Of a stretch of DNA of 64,000 nucleotides, positions 37,476-50,110 are shown piece by piece. The DNA is from Antitrichia curtipendula (lineage: Eukaryota > Streptophyta > Bryopsida > Hypnales > Leucodontaceae): the NCBI GenBank assembly GCA_951230915.1, contig OX579636.1, positions 41,233,912 through 41,297,911 on the forward strand, written 5' to 3'. Numbering within the stretch: position 1 is the first letter of the stretch; each line of letters begins with the position of its first letter. Under the pieces are notes generated by a model. That model ran no database searches. It was not told where the DNA came from and saw only the letters and a program-made list of their open reading frames with translations. A program made the position numbers and the translations under genes.

Positions 37476-37602
37476 GTGACATACCTGTTATTGACATACT
37501 TACCGGCCCTCTCTACTTAACCAGTAGTCAAGTGAAGAAGTGGCCCCCACAGGATGCAGGATGATCCCTACCCAGCAGGGAGGCGAGCAGGTGCGCAGTC
37601 AG

Positions 37603-38799
37603 TTACGAGAAATCGGAACTCCACACGGCGTCGTCGCCTTCCCCGCAACGCTGGTGCACGTCCTTGAGTCTCTCCACGGACTTGCAGATGCCGCTGCACG
37701 TCCAGTCGAACGAAGCCACGCACACGTTGCCCGCCTGCGCCTTCCACTCGCAGTCCGGCGGAGTGCCGCAGCACATGCTGCGGTCGTCGATGTGGTCCAC
37801 GTCCAGACCGATGATCCACGCGCCCAGCGACACGTCCTCGTTCGCGAAACGGTGCAGCAGCGCCTGGTTCGCCGCGATGTAGCGCGCCAGGTCTTTGGAA
37901 ATCGCGTAAATCTGACCCGTCGCGTGACGAAAATACTTGTTGCCCTCCTCGCCGAACTTCCAGTACTCGGGCTCGTGGTACTTCACGCCCTTCTGCGCCA
38001 GCACGGGGCCCGACTTCATGCACCCGATGTACACGCGCGGCTTCGTGCGGTGCCGCGCCAAAGTCGCGCCCAGCATGGCCACATTCACGTGCACGTCGTC
38101 GTCCACCTTCACGTAGAACTCCGCGTCCCACTTCTGCACCGCCGTGGCGAAGTAGATCTTCGTCTTCATCGACAGCTCGTGGTAGCCCTCCACGTGGTCC
38201 AGACGCAGGAAATCCTGGTGCTGCGCGGCCTCCGCCTCGATGGCGCGGTCCAGGATCCCGCCCGGCGTCGCGCTGTGCCCGATCACGAAGCGCATCACGA
38301 TGCCCTTCTCCTCCTCGAGCTTGCGCAGCTTCTCGCCCTGCACCATCCACGTCTCGCGCACGGAGTCGCGCCGCTTGCGACTGCTGAAGGCCGTGTTGAT
38401 GCCGATCACCACGAACGCCTTCTTCCGGCCCTCGCTAGGCGCTCCGGCCAGCCCAACCCCAACCCCCTCGGACGCGCGGGTCGTCACCGCCCGCGAATTT
38501 CCGCCCGTGGCCTTCTGCCTGCGGGCAGTCGCGAGCTCATCTTCCAGCGACGCTATCGTCTTGTCCAGCGTCTGGATCACTTGGTGCGTCCGCGACACTT
38601 CGTCAATTTCCGTCTTGTCGTTGCTTGACCTAGGCTGGGGATCGCACTCTGTTCTCACGTCGTCCCCGAACTCCGGGCCACTCCACATGCGATTCGTGAA
38701 CAGCAAGCCCACGCAGAAACTCGCCACACACAGCACCAGCACGCCCTTCCATGTGATGCCACTACTACTCCCTACTCCTACCTTCCCCCTCATCCGCAT
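37603..38799 (-). CDS. GT31 beta-1,3-galactosyltransferase-like protein (single exon)
   Basis: Golgi type II membrane enzyme expected to add beta-1,3-linked galactose or a related sugar to glycoproteins such as arabinogalactan proteins. 398 residues, ATG at 38799-38797, TAA at 37605-37603; upstream codons in this frame have only GTG. A short basic N terminus precedes a membrane anchor at ~18-35, then a DUF4094-like stem with a coiled-coil stretch ([20 protein letters not shown]). The catalytic domain starts at [19 protein letters not shown], with [10 protein letters not shown] at 143-152 and FVIGH at 171-175. The metal-binding DDD of [11 protein letters not shown] is at 233-235, and [10 protein letters not shown] is conserved near the C terminus. 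Coding G+C is far above the flanks. Seed-plant relatives usually have several introns; none is present here. The exact acceptor cannot be told. Confidence 0.92.
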   Translation of the reverse strand: MRMRGKVGVGSSSGITWKGVLVLCVASFCVGLLFTNRMWSGPEFGDDVRTECDPQPRSSNDKTEIDEVSRTHQVIQTLDKTIASLEDELATARRQKATGGNSRAVTTRASEGVGVGLAGAPSEGRKKAFVVIGINTAFSSRKRRDSVRETWMVQGEKLRKLEEEKGIVMRFVIGHSATPGGILDRAIEAEAAQHQDFLRLDHVEGYHELSMKTKIYFATAVQKWDAEFYVKVDDDVHVNVAMLGATLARHRTKPRVYIGCMKSGPVLAQKGVKYHEPEYWKFGEEGNKYFRHATGQIYAISKDLARYIAANQALLHRFANEDVSLGAWIIGLDVDHIDDRSMCCGTPPDCEWKAQAGNVCVASFDWTCSGICKSVERLKDVHQRCGEGDDAVWSSDFS

Positions 38800-40200
38800 C
38801 GTGGCCTCCCACAAGACCACCCTCCACAACCAAGAACGCACTCAAATTTCGCCGGTGTGCCCTGGCTGCTCTCGTCCACTTAATGACATGACTTCGTTTC
38901 AGCCCTAGCTTGGTCCCCGTCTCCCCTCACTAATCTCACAGCCACTGCATCAAGCTTGAAAGCCCAGTTCCTGAGAGAGGAAGATCAAAACTAGGGTTAT
39001 CTGGGGAAAATCTGCAGCCAGCGACGAGAGCAGAAGACGATGCCAACACCTAATTCCTGGACGCTTTAACCTAACTGCCAGATGCGAGCGCTCCTGCAGA
39101 ATAAGATGACGAGAGAGAGAGAGACAGTGGCCTTAAGGTTACCTGATCCATGGGTGCAATGCGTCAAGGATCCCGTATGGGACTGACCCAGTGCTTTCAA
39201 AGCCACGGCGGAGGAATAAACCTCCACTCAAAGCTCACAACAGCGAAGCTCGAAGGATGTCCGTCACGTACCAAAACGAATCTTCGCGGAATACTTTCGA
39301 AAACAGGGAAGAAGATACGAAATCTGTGATGCGAGGCTCCGCTCTGACTGACACGTCCCGTCATGAACAAACTGAACCGAACTTTCAGGGAAAAAGTGCG
39401 CAAACACACAGTGTTCTCGGTAGTTCCACCGGCGTTGACGACCAAAAGCTAGCCGACCCACGAATGAAGGAACCGAACAATTTAAACATCACACCAGAAG
39501 TCGCGCACCACTCCATCCGTCGCAAATTTCCTGTAGTGTGAGTGCACATAGTAACCAACCCAAAACTGAGCAAAATCTCATCAATCACGCGGCAACGGAG
39601 CGCTCAGACGCGCTCCTGGACCAGACGCTGGTTCGATTGTTGTGTCACAGCAGATCGGGAGGAAGGCCTGACAACCCTCTCCAATGTCTGGCAACCCACT
39701 TGCGCTTCCTCTGTCTCCACCTCTGGTTGGCTTCTCAATCAATGATGGCTTCACTTATCACGACCAATGAGTTTCGTCACCACCTTGCATTGATACAAAA
39801 AACAACAAAAACTGGGTGTCTTTCGAGCCTGGCTGGCTTCGTTCGCGCGCGGGATGCTCCGCCTCGCCGCACTGACCCCGACCTGTTGAGTCGCTGCAAT
39901 GGGACCGCGGCCTCGACGACAGGGTGGTCAAATAAGTGCGAGATGGAACGTGGTCATAGACTCCGTTCTTGTAGTGCCCTGTTCCCACTTGGATCACCCC
40001 TCGACCGACTTAGCACTTCACTAAAAACTGCATTTAGTGTCAACAGCGACATTGCAGTCACTTTGCAAGCAACTGAACATTTTCAACACAGACATTTGAT
40101 CAAAAGATTTTTGTCTTGTAACAAGAAGAAGGATAATTCCGGTCTGGAAAATCACTATGAATGAAGCGTCTATTGGGAATCGCTCAACTATCTAAGCCTT
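38800..40200 (-). promoter_or_regulatory. Upstream region of the GT31 gene
   Basis: G+C-rich stretch directly upstream of the GT31 start, likely promoter and 5' UTR. It contains a GAGA run at 39111-39122. Open frames of up to 208 codons (39538-40164, plus) lack an ATG at their start and any known similarity; they are expected where G+C is high. Confidence 0.4.
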
Positions 40201-43105
40201 ATGGACTTAGAACAATTCCAATGTAGTCGGGATCCAACATGCCAACCTAACCTCATGATGCTAGGGGCACTAAAAAAATCATGCCCCAATGCAACCGGCA
40301 TTTGTTCCAAACCCCGCCATTTTCCATCCTTAGCCTGACAATTTGGCAAAATATGAAGAGCCTCGAAGTTGACTCACAATAGAAAAAGTCATCATTGTCA
40401 TACCTTTTCATGCTTTGTTACCTCTGCCAACAAATAGGATCTTTCCTTTTTTGCATGAAGGATCTTTTTTAATGTAGAATCTTTTCCTCTCCTTTTTAAA
40501 ATTAAAAAATCCTTGCCACTCCCTTTCATGTTCCTCCTCTAGGGGTTGCATTGAAGGCCATGTATGCTCATGCCAACTTAATGTGCATGCAATTATCTCC
40601 GCATTAGAGATGCCCTTAGATGACAAATTCCTTTTCTAAGAAACTATGAGGTCTTCATATGACGACAAGATAGTTATTGCACCCCCTACTATAGTTGGAT
40701 GGACTATGGTGGTAAGCACCTTGATAACACTAAAGCCAACACTTTGGTTTGAACTCATGACCACCTCATCAATGTGCCAAAGTCATGAGTGTCTATTTTC
40801 TTTATATATATTCACAATTACAAAAGTTCTTATTGTGTTTTAAATTTTCATCATGAACATTGGATAAAATTATTGGATGATATTTTCCTAAGATGAAAAC
40901 ATGACGGATTCTATGACATGAGCCATGATAGGAGTTGAGACACATTATTTGTAAATAATTAAGCAAAATTTGTAGCATGTCCAAAATTCTATAAATTTGT
41001 AGACTAATATCCAATAGTATTAATGCCTTTTTTAATATTTGAAAAAGTGCTAAGATGGCAATCACATATAATTTGATGAAGAATTATATTTATTCTTTCT
41101 TCTTTTGGAAAAACAACGCTTATCAATTTTAATCAACATTTTTTAATTGAAATTTATTGTATAAATGGAAATGAAAAACTTTTGATGGAAAATGGCTTTC
41201 CTTATTTGGCAAAAAAGAAAGATTTATTTCAAATTGTTACAATTTGGCATCATGGTTCCAAAATAAAAAGGGTTGCACATCAATGTTCTTTCTTACAATC
41301 TTCCATAAGAGCAATGATCAAGAATCACGGTCAGAGGTTTTGAAACTATTAATCCTTAAATGTCCAAGCTTGCCTTAAGTTTGAAGTGTGTCTTTCCTAT
41401 GAAAAAAAATATGGGCTTATATTATCTCCAATGAATCAAATTATTTTTTTTCAAAATCTAATTGTACAGATGTTTAAAGAGCTTGCTTAGTAGTGTGTAT
41501 TTCAATTTTGAGTATGAAATTGTATAGGAGTTGTGAGATTATAACAAAAAAAATAATAATTATCCTATTTTTAGTATATTGCCCCTTCCAACAATGTTTG
41601 AGAAATTTCAATATAAGAGTTTGGGGGGATTAGAGGTGACATGAACAACTAAAAATTTGTGTTAGCACGCTAGAATGCACTTCCAAAAACCTTAAATTCA
41701 AATTAAGAGCTATCAAATTCAATACACAATCCACATTGCAATTGCTGAAATGCAATTTTATTTATAAGTAGAAAATCGCAAATAAATCCAAATCAACCCT
41801 TGCATGTTTAAATTTTCAAAGGTGAAAATCATGACAATACTTACTCTTTCCATAGCAAATGAATACATACAATTTTTCAGATCTCAAATCAAGTAAAATT
41901 GGCAAACTTTGCTAAAAGTTCGAAAATGAAGTAAAGTTGGCAAGCTTTTTACTTTAGTAATGGTACATATATGCATTCAAGGAATCAAATAATTACTTCT
42001 TTTTTTTTATCAAAAAAAGAAAGCTCCCAATAGTTAACCTTGGAAATTGTCCATAAATTTTTTAAACAATCAAAAGAATTTAACTATCCACACCAAAATG
42101 AACTTGAAATTTCAGATCAACCATATATGGTCAGTTGGGAAGTTAGAGGTTGATATTGATATCCTAATAGTGTATGTGACACTAATTCATCAAAGTTACA
42201 AGTTGAAATATTTTTTCTAATTAATTTTCAAAAAATAAAAATAAGATGTGTCACTAATATTGTGCCCTCATTAATATGAGAAGTTACTATAGATCAAGAA
42301 AGTTGTTGGAAAATTTCAAGTTTGTTTTTTACCATTGTACATTTGAAAGCAATGTTTGAAATTGGTCCACAAATAACTAGTTGAATATGAAAAATGAAGG
42401 TGTAATAGGTGGACACCTCTTTCGTTATCAAAGTCAAACGTAGTGATTATATGAACAAAATAGAGTGAGTGCAACAATGAACAAGTTATTGTGCTAGGGT
42501 TCCTTAATGACCTTTTAATGGAAATCTAAATAACAATTTAGTATTTAGAATCATCAACTTTATGGTTTGCCATTAGCAATTTGTGAGGGTGGTTTGAAGC
42601 TTAATAAAATAGACAATGTATGCCACTTCATTGTGAATTTTAACAAAAGCAAATACAGTTACATTTTGAGGATTTGAATCTAAGATTTTCATGTTGCTCA
42701 TGTTTGGATTACTAACAAGTTTTATTTCAAGCATGAAGCGACTATTCATACAAAATTACCTCATTCTACAAACTGCCAATGTCTCTACTCCACATGCCTT
42801 GCATTGCACTTGAGCTCATTAATTTTAGATAGTCTATAATAGTACAATCATTGTCATCAAATTCTTTTCACCATGGCAATGACAAGAAGAGACATGTGTG
42901 CCAGAGCATGTTGTATATCTCTCGATATTTGATTTAGGAATGCATTTGGATGAAGGAGACTTTTGGGAAAGAAGTGCTAGCCATTTTAGTCAAAATAGCC
43001 TAACATGAGGAAGTGAGATATCCACTTTATCTCTAAAAACAAAGTAGGGGACAATAAAGCACAATGGGACAAATTTTATAGGAGTCTATGAGATTTGTTG
43101 TATTT
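40201..43105. other. A+T-rich intergenic DNA
   Basis: No gene recognised. Confidence 0.4.
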
Positions 43106-43438
43106 GCAGATAATCAAGTACCACAAGCACTTGACAAAGCTTTGCATAATATTCTTGAACTGTACAAGGCAAGGGATCCCCAACAATCCTTTGTTGATGT
43201 GATCCATTGTTGACTACTCTTCAAGGACATTCTACATAGGATGGAGACTCCAAATGACATGAAGCAACATGTGTTAGCAAGCTTGCCCACTTCTAAAGTG
43301 GTGCCAAAAAAAGGTGTCGTCAAAAGCCAGGTGCTTAACAAAGGAGCAACTACCATCCTAGAGGAACTTGTTGTGTAAGATTTGGATGCCAATAGAGGAG
43401 TGAAAGAACCTTTGCCTTTGTTGTTTGTGTGCAAGTAA
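43106..43438 (+). pseudogene. Degraded exon of an unidentified gene
   Basis: One frame of 111 codons ends at TAA 43436 and has two internal stops (TGA 43211, TAA 43376). Around the stops it reads like real protein: ALDKALHNILELYKARDPQQ, METPNDMKQHVLASLPTSKV, KSQVLNKGATTILEEL. A typical acceptor (TTGTATTTGCAG) lies at its left edge, so it may be one exon of a genomic copy, not a retrocopy. I do not recognise the family. A further open frame at 43621-43863 may belong to the same relic. Confidence 0.45.
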
Positions 43439-45930
43439 GCAAGGGTGCCCGATAGGAAAAAACTCACAAAAAAAATACTTTGTGAAGATATGGGATGTTG
43501 CAATTAGGGTCCAAGCTCAACAATGCAATTAAGGCGGGATGAGGAGATGTTGAAGGTGAAAATGCACTTGGCGATGAAGAAGGAAGAGGCTTAAAATTCC
43601 ATTGCTACAATGATAAAGGCATGCCATGCAATTGCCGAGGTCGCATATGCTTTCTCTTGATAACAACAACCAATGCCTTTGTCACCTCATACACCAACCT
43701 CTCTATGCAACCTACTTCATATGAACTGGATGCAAAGTCCAAAGGTGAAGGCAATTTGAAGCCTAATAATGACTTTGAAGATTTGAAGTTGCAATTTGTT
43801 GTGGCTCTTGAGAATTTATCCCCTTGCAATTTGCCTACCCTACCACTTGATTCTCATGTTTAGCACCATGTCCCGAATTCATTAGAAAAAGAATTTGGAT
43901 CTTCAAAAGGCCTTCTAGATACTCCTTAGGCAATCAAAAAACTTGACTTTATGTTGTATAGAAAATCATTCTTTTGTTGAATATTTTATTCATTCTAGTT
44001 GAGTGATGGTGAGTCAATAACATGCATGTGTGATGTAGTAACTTTCTAAACCTCCTTAGATTCATTTTTTTCCATAGAATATTAGAAAATATATGTCACT
44101 AAAAAATTTCAATAGACAATTGTACTATAATTCAAGTGGGCTATATTTTTTGATGTACCAAATGTCAAACACTTAGAATTTTTCTAATTCAATCTCCTCT
44201 ACAATATACTTTGACATGGTCGCATGTAGTCATAGGAAGCACATGACATCATTGGCTAATGCCATCAAATTATCTACACATCAAAATTTGGCATCACCAA
44301 TAGTAATTGCTAGAAGTTACAAGCAATATTGTTTGTTAGGGTAGCTACAACTTTGAAGGTAGTTGTAGTTATTAAGGACGAGATTAAGGATTTGGAAAAT
44401 TAAATATTTTATAGCAATTTGAGCATTAAGTCTATCCTAATAGAGTGATGATTTTCTAACTTTAGAAAGACATAATAAAAATGCACCATGATATTCTTTA
44501 CTATAATATAAATCTAAGAAAAGAAATTCATATTTTTGAGCATATATTGCAATATTATGAATTGTTTCAATTTTTATTCATAAATTTACAATAATTTCAA
44601 ACTCTCACAAAAGAATGTGAAATTTTATGACATAGAAGGCATGTAATGACTAACATCTTTGAAAGATAAATACAAAACAAAACAATTATAGATATTTTCA
44701 AAGCGATGTTTTAAAAATTAGTTAATAGGCTTGTCTTTTCAAGGTTATAATTCTGTAGATAGGGCACTTGTGAACTTGTTATGGTAGGATTTGGAAGTGT
44801 ATATTGACCAATACAATTAGTATTGAAGCCTATACTTGTCAATACACAAATCCACAAATCCAAACTCTATGGTTGCAAAGCATACCTTACATTCCACTTG
44901 TTTTTGTAAGTCCTATCGGTTGCTTCAAAAATGGCTCAAAAACCTTTTAATTATCTCATTTACCAAAAAAATCCAATTCAAATTTATATGGCCTTTGTTT
45001 GGAAAATTAATTGAACTCTAATGGTTCCTTTTGGTTCCTTCAAGAAAAAATTCAGCTTGCTCAATTGAAAAGACAACCAATCTTGAGGTCTTTAATTTAA
45101 GTTGTGCCTTCAAAATTCTATTATTTTTGTTAAGGCTTCATTCCACTATTTTTGTCTTGACTTCATTTCATCATTTTAGTCTTGGCTAGCTTCATTTTGC
45201 TATTTTAGCCTCAGCTTATCTTTACTCTGGTTGTGGCTTCAATTTTAATCATGGCTTTAAATGCACCCCATAGGCACAAAGTTGGCCCTATATTTGCCTA
45301 CATAGAAAATTCAAAGGGCCAAAGGTCACTCCAAAAATCAATTAAGCTAGTGTTGAACTAGAGGTCATTACAAAATACAAGAAATAATTTATATTTGTAG
45401 CCTTGCAAATTCAAAATGTACCTCTCAAATTAGATGAGATTTGGGGATCCTAAAGGGCTACAAGTTCCCGAATGATTGAAAATGCGGGAACTGTGCCAAA
45501 TCAACCTCAAATTAGCAGTTTGATGTGACATAACTACTGCCACATTAGATAATTATATATTTATATATATATATATATATATATATAAGTTACTATTATA
45601 ATAATAATAATTCTTAAATAATATTTTTAATTTTGGGTAGTAGTGGCTGATTTCTAGCATTGTAGACAAGCTTGAGATGGCCCTCCAATAGAATTGAAAA
45701 ACATCTAATGATGCCTCTTGCACAAATATAAGGGCAATTGCATGCTACAATATACCATTTTTTTGTCATGTGCTCTAGTTTACATGAAACTTCAAAGTTG
45801 AAGTTTGTACATGATAATGAATATATGGTGTTCAGGGTGGAAGATCATTTGTTCTAAAACTAAACAAGCCCTAGTACTAATGTATAGTGGAGTCCCAATC
45901 AAAATGGCGTTTTTGAAATTGTAGTGAAGG
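43439..45930. other. A+T-rich intergenic DNA
   Basis: No gene recognised apart from the open frame at 43621-43863. A (TA)n run lies at about 45553-45588. Confidence 0.4.
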
Positions 45931-45934
45931 AAAT

Positions 45935-46640
45935 TCCAATGCTGCCAACTTTGACTGTTTGACAGCCTCCTGAGAGCTGAAAAATTGGTATTTTACCACA
46001 AAATTTTTACCACAGCATCATCTTTATATTAATAACACTTGTACCAAATTTTAAGGACAAAATATTCATTAAAAAAAGTTATTCAAAATCTACCAACATG
46101 GGTAGTAGTGAAATGGCTTCCCCCATTGTTTCCCACAACTACACATGTTGGTAGATTGTGTATATCTTTTTTTGTGTTAATCTTTTGGCCTTCAAATTTG
46201 AATTTTTTTAATGACACAGAAAAGATTTTGTGTCAAAAATTTCATGGTAAATAAAAAAAGTCTCAGCCCTTGGGAGTGTGTCAAAGTTGGATGTAGAGAA
46301 ATGGTTTTTTAAAGCTACCCATGTTGGTTGATTTTAAATATCTTTTTTTGTAAGACTTTTTTGTCCTTGAAATTTGGCCTACATCTTATTAACATATAAA
46401 TTATTGTGTGAAAATAATTTCATGGTAAATAGACAATTTCTCAACCCTTGGGAGGGTGTCAAAGATGGCAGTAGTGAAATGGTTTCTACAAGTGTTTCTA
46501 AAAACAGCACATGTTGGTAGATAGTGAATATCTTTTTTTGTGTTGATTTTTTGGCCTTGAAATTTGGAACATATGTTATTAACATATATTAATTGTTGTT
46601 CCAAAAATTGGTTGGAGATTGATTTGTACATTTTTGGTCT
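45935..46640. repeat. Inverted arm plus three tandem ~180-bp units
   Basis: Three diverged direct units start near 46104, 46291 and 46466, each with GTAGTGAAATGG-like sequence, CATGTTGGTAGAT, TATCTTTTTTTGT, TTTTGTCCTTGAAATTTGG and CTCA.CCCTTGGGAG.GTGTCAAAG. The preceding ~170 bp (45935-46103) is the reverse complement of one unit (CCAAATTTTAAGGACAAAAT, ATCTACCAACATG). Together they form a fold-back structure with an expanded right arm. A similar tail (TTGGAGATTGGTTTGTACAT) recurs near 50118. Confidence 0.75.
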
Positions 46641-46831
46641 ATAGCATGAGCGATCTTAGTCGCTAATGTTGAAAAAATGATCGGGTAAGTGCCTTTCTAT
46701 CCCTCTGTTCTGTCTGAAAAACAAAGAACATTCACCCAAGCACCCCTCCAATGTTTAACATTTTAGTTTTTCTTAAGCCAATAAAACAAGAGCAATCAAC
46801 CCCTGTCTATTTTCATAATCTATTTGTTACC

Positions 46832-47415
46832 CTCGGGGAGATCACTTAGTGTATCTATAACTAACTACGTGTGTTCAAGTGTTTTTTTGCCCCCCTGTTT
46901 ACTTTTTAATGAACTTTGGTTTTGACCTATAATTTTGAGTATTGTTTAATAAAGGCTATAGGTTTCTATTGCCCAAAACTCCCAATTCAAATACCATATT
47001 AAATGATTTCTAGAGAACGTTGAAAAATGAACTAAAATGGCATGTTTTTCAATTCAAATATTTATAGAGAATGCATTTAGATGACCATTGCATCAATATT
47101 CAAAGAATAAGAACTTTCAATAGAGATTTATTTTTGAGAATTTTTTGTGTATTTTTTATACAATTTTTTCTTATATAAAATAGGGGTGTGAAAGTTATTT
47201 TCAGCTTTGCAGTGTATCTTTTTATTTCAAAAATTTATAACTAATTATAATTAACAAATAAAATTATCAATAATTCAAAACATAAAATTTCAAAGTAGTA
47301 AAATCTACTCATATTTTTTTCTTTTCCTTTTATTTAAATTTTAGAGCATAAGATAGGGGGTCTAAAATCTTAACGCACGTAGTTCCTAATGGACCCTCTA
47401 AGTGATCTCCCTGGG
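46832..47415. mobile_element. hAT-like MITE with perfect 8-bp target duplication
   Basis: 584 bp between two TTGTTACC copies (46824-46831 and 47416-47423). Inverted ends CTCGGGGAGATCACTTAG and CTAAGTGATCTCCCTGGG continue inward as ACTACGTGTG and CGCACGTAGT, about 50 bp in all. The interior is A+T-rich and non-coding. An 8-bp duplication is typical of hAT (and some Mutator-like) elements; the ends lack a strict CAGGG, so the superfamily is provisional. Confidence 0.8.
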
Positions 47416-47994
47416 TTGTTACCCCAATGAACTTCATCTCTCTCTGGAAAGATTGCCCAACGATTCTTCCCAAACCATTGGAAAAGTCATTGTTGTCGCG
47501 TTGTATTTACATACACTATGTAAAAACAATTAATTGTTGTTAAACTAGAGGATTTTTTGGAGAGTCTAAAGATCCATATAGTGAAGATTCTATCTTTTTT
47601 ACCATTAGGCATTAGTTCTTTTATTTCTTTAGTTGAAAGTATTTTTTAACTTTGTTTGTAGATTTGAAGTTGTTAAATGAGAAAGTAAAGTTTGTTTTAT
47701 CTTTCTTTTGAATTTTAAAAAGGATTTGAAGGCCATGTAGTTGTCATGTAGGAGATAATGATAGAGTTATGGAGAGAAAAGGGTGGCCAATGGGTGAATT
47801 GTGGTCCATGTGGCGTTTTAGAGGCCAAAATCCATTTGCTTAGGTGGAAGGGATGGAGGATGAGGTGGAAGATAAGATAGAAGGTCTTCTTCTTCCTCCT
47901 CATAGTTTGCTTAAGAGAAACCGAGACTTTGGAGAGACACAACAAATTGTAGGAGAGTTTTTGCAATGAAATTTTGTAAGCTTATTCATCTTGT

Positions 47995-48600
47995 TTTGAG
48001 GTTTCTATAAACCTATCACTCGCTCAATTTGGAGTTTTTGTGTGGAAGTTATGCTTGATGGAGTGAGAGAGGGATAATTGTCATGGAGTGAGAGAGCAGA
48101 ATTTTTGAGGGTTAATAACTTTTAGGTGCGGAGTTTTTTGTCTTTGTGATTTCATGAGAGTATACGTTTAGATGTTATCTTTCTAAAAAGATATCATTCT
48201 CTTAGTTTGGAGTTAGTATGCAAAAGTTATAAGCTTAGAGGCGAAAGTAATGAGAGGCTGCCTTCTCGGCTGCCTTTGATTTGAAGAAAGAGAACTTTGA
48301 AATGCTGTAAAAGTCGTACAATATCTTATTTTGTATTGAAATTTAAAAGGTGTGTAGATTATTGTGTTAGCTTTCTATAGAGATATCACACAATAAGTTT
48401 GGAGTTTGTATGTGAGAATTATAGGCTTAGAAAAGTAGTAGTGATGAGTTGCCTTCGAATTGAAGAGAGTGAACTTTGACCAACTATAAAAGTCGGACAT
48501 TATGATATTTTGAGCTGTATTTTTGAGGGTTTATAGATACTGTTGTTAGCTTTTTAGAAAAATGTTTTATTTTTAGTTTGGAGTTTTGGAGCGGTAGTGG
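47995..48600 (+). repeat. Diverged ~180-bp tandem array (about 3-4 units)
   Basis: The landmark TTTGGAGTT followed by GTATG and an AGTTAT-like word recurs at about 48030, 48206, 48396 and 48571, spacing 175-190 bp. Between landmarks, GAACTTTGA and TAAAAGTCG also recur. Units differ considerably, so the array is old. Confidence 0.6.
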
Positions 48601-49637
48601 CACTCATATTAGTGGCGGGATTTTCCTAGAAAGAAACTTATGTGGTTTATGAGCAACACCAACTACTTTATACAAACATGTTATATTTTATTGGGACTTT
48701 ATGGTGGATTATGGAGGTTTTTATGAGCATGCACATATATTTTACTAAATCACAGGGCCCTTTATTTTCCGGCCAAGTCTAGTTGTGGCTAGAAGTCCGG
48801 CGCTTTCCCAAGGCAAGGCCTCTCTACTCGACACCTTTGCTATAGAATATCCAAGGTCACACATCATCATCTAGTGCCGAAGTATTATATATGAAGATCA
48901 CCAAACACATACATTACTTGTATAAAATTCAAGTGAAGAATTGTGTCTTTTGTTTTTGCAGATGCAAATCGCTTTTTATGTTATTCAAATGTCCATTTTT
49001 GATATCCCTGTCTCAATAAAACATGGATTTTTTGCCCACTCAATGTCTTTCATGTGTTTTTTACAAGGTTAAGGTGACATAACTAGCGTTGATTTTGAAT
49101 TCCTTCAATTAAATTGCGATCATTAGGTCCACATTTTGAGCAATTTATAGCTGTAAATTAGATACATGAATGTGTTGGTAGACAACTATACCTAGGGTTC
49201 ATGTCCTAATACCATCATACTGCTTAGACAGTGAGTGGCTTGCACCTTCTATCAACTTGCCAATGAGCTAATTATTGGTTGGGTACATTGAAGTACCAAA
49301 TGGGCACTGCACCATTTGTTTTTAGCCTTAGTGTTACATGCCACATATGAGTCTATGTTTTTAGAGTTTAGTGTGACTTGTACCATAGAGTTTCAATAAT
49401 TCTGCGCATATTTGGGCACTACGTTTTGTAGATCAATGCTCTTGTGACGCCACTCCTATGCTCTTGTAAATGTGACTTGCACATTGACATGACCCAAGAA
49501 CATTGCAAACCTAAAAGGTCTAATGAATGATTTCACTGTTACTTGTAGAAACAAAAAATGCACGTATTGGTTCAATAATTTATAATTGGAATGTTTTGGT
49601 GACTACCTTGGTCATGGGAGGCCGTGTCCTTCAAGGG
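48601..49637. other. Intergenic DNA without recognised genes
   Basis: A+T-rich, no clear structure seen. Confidence 0.4.
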
Positions 49638-50110
49638 TTAACCCCAAATATCCCAATGACTTTTTCCCATCAAAATCCACCCAAAAGTACCATTTTTATT
49701 GCAAAGAGCAAAAAAAAACTTAATTAAATTTTTGTATATTTAGCCATGGAATCTTATACTACATGTATTCAAAGTATGGAAGAAATTTTAGAAACTTTGA
49801 TTGCATAGATTGCAAGATATATGCATTCAAAGTTTTAAGAAATATTTTTTTTGCACCTTACTTGACTAGAATCTTCATGGTTTATTTTACTTTGAATTTT
49901 CTTAACTTAAATTTTTTGCTCCAATCATTTTGAATTTCTAAATTTTTATATAAAAAAATTGAGTTGAGAGTCTTTGGGATTTTTTTTAAAAACACTTAAT
50001 TTTCAATCATAGAAAACACTTAATTTTGTGTGAAGAATTTTAGTTGTGTACTATATTCAGATAGATGTATAATGATCACTATACAATGAGATTACCATTA
50101 ATCTAAGAAT
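49638..50110 (+). mobile_element. TTAA-flanked inverted-repeat element, copy E (right end missing)
   Basis: TTAA at 49638-49641 followed by CCCCAAATATCCCAATG, then CATCAAAATCCACCCAAAAG and ATTGCAAAGAGCAAAAAA, as at the left end of copy C. Similarity fades near 50110 and no right terminus is found; this copy is truncated. Confidence 0.6.

Noticed and set aside
37540..38628. 362-codon plus-strand frame
   Set aside because: Exactly antisense to the GT31 gene, low-complexity (Arg, His, Ala and Leu rich), explained by high third-position G+C.
39538..40164. 208-codon plus-strand frame upstream of the GT31 gene
   Set aside because: Starts at GTG, has no known motif and lies in the G+C-rich upstream region.
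47361..48600. LTR of a retrotransposon
   Set aside because: No second LTR, primer-binding site or polyprotein motif found in the window.
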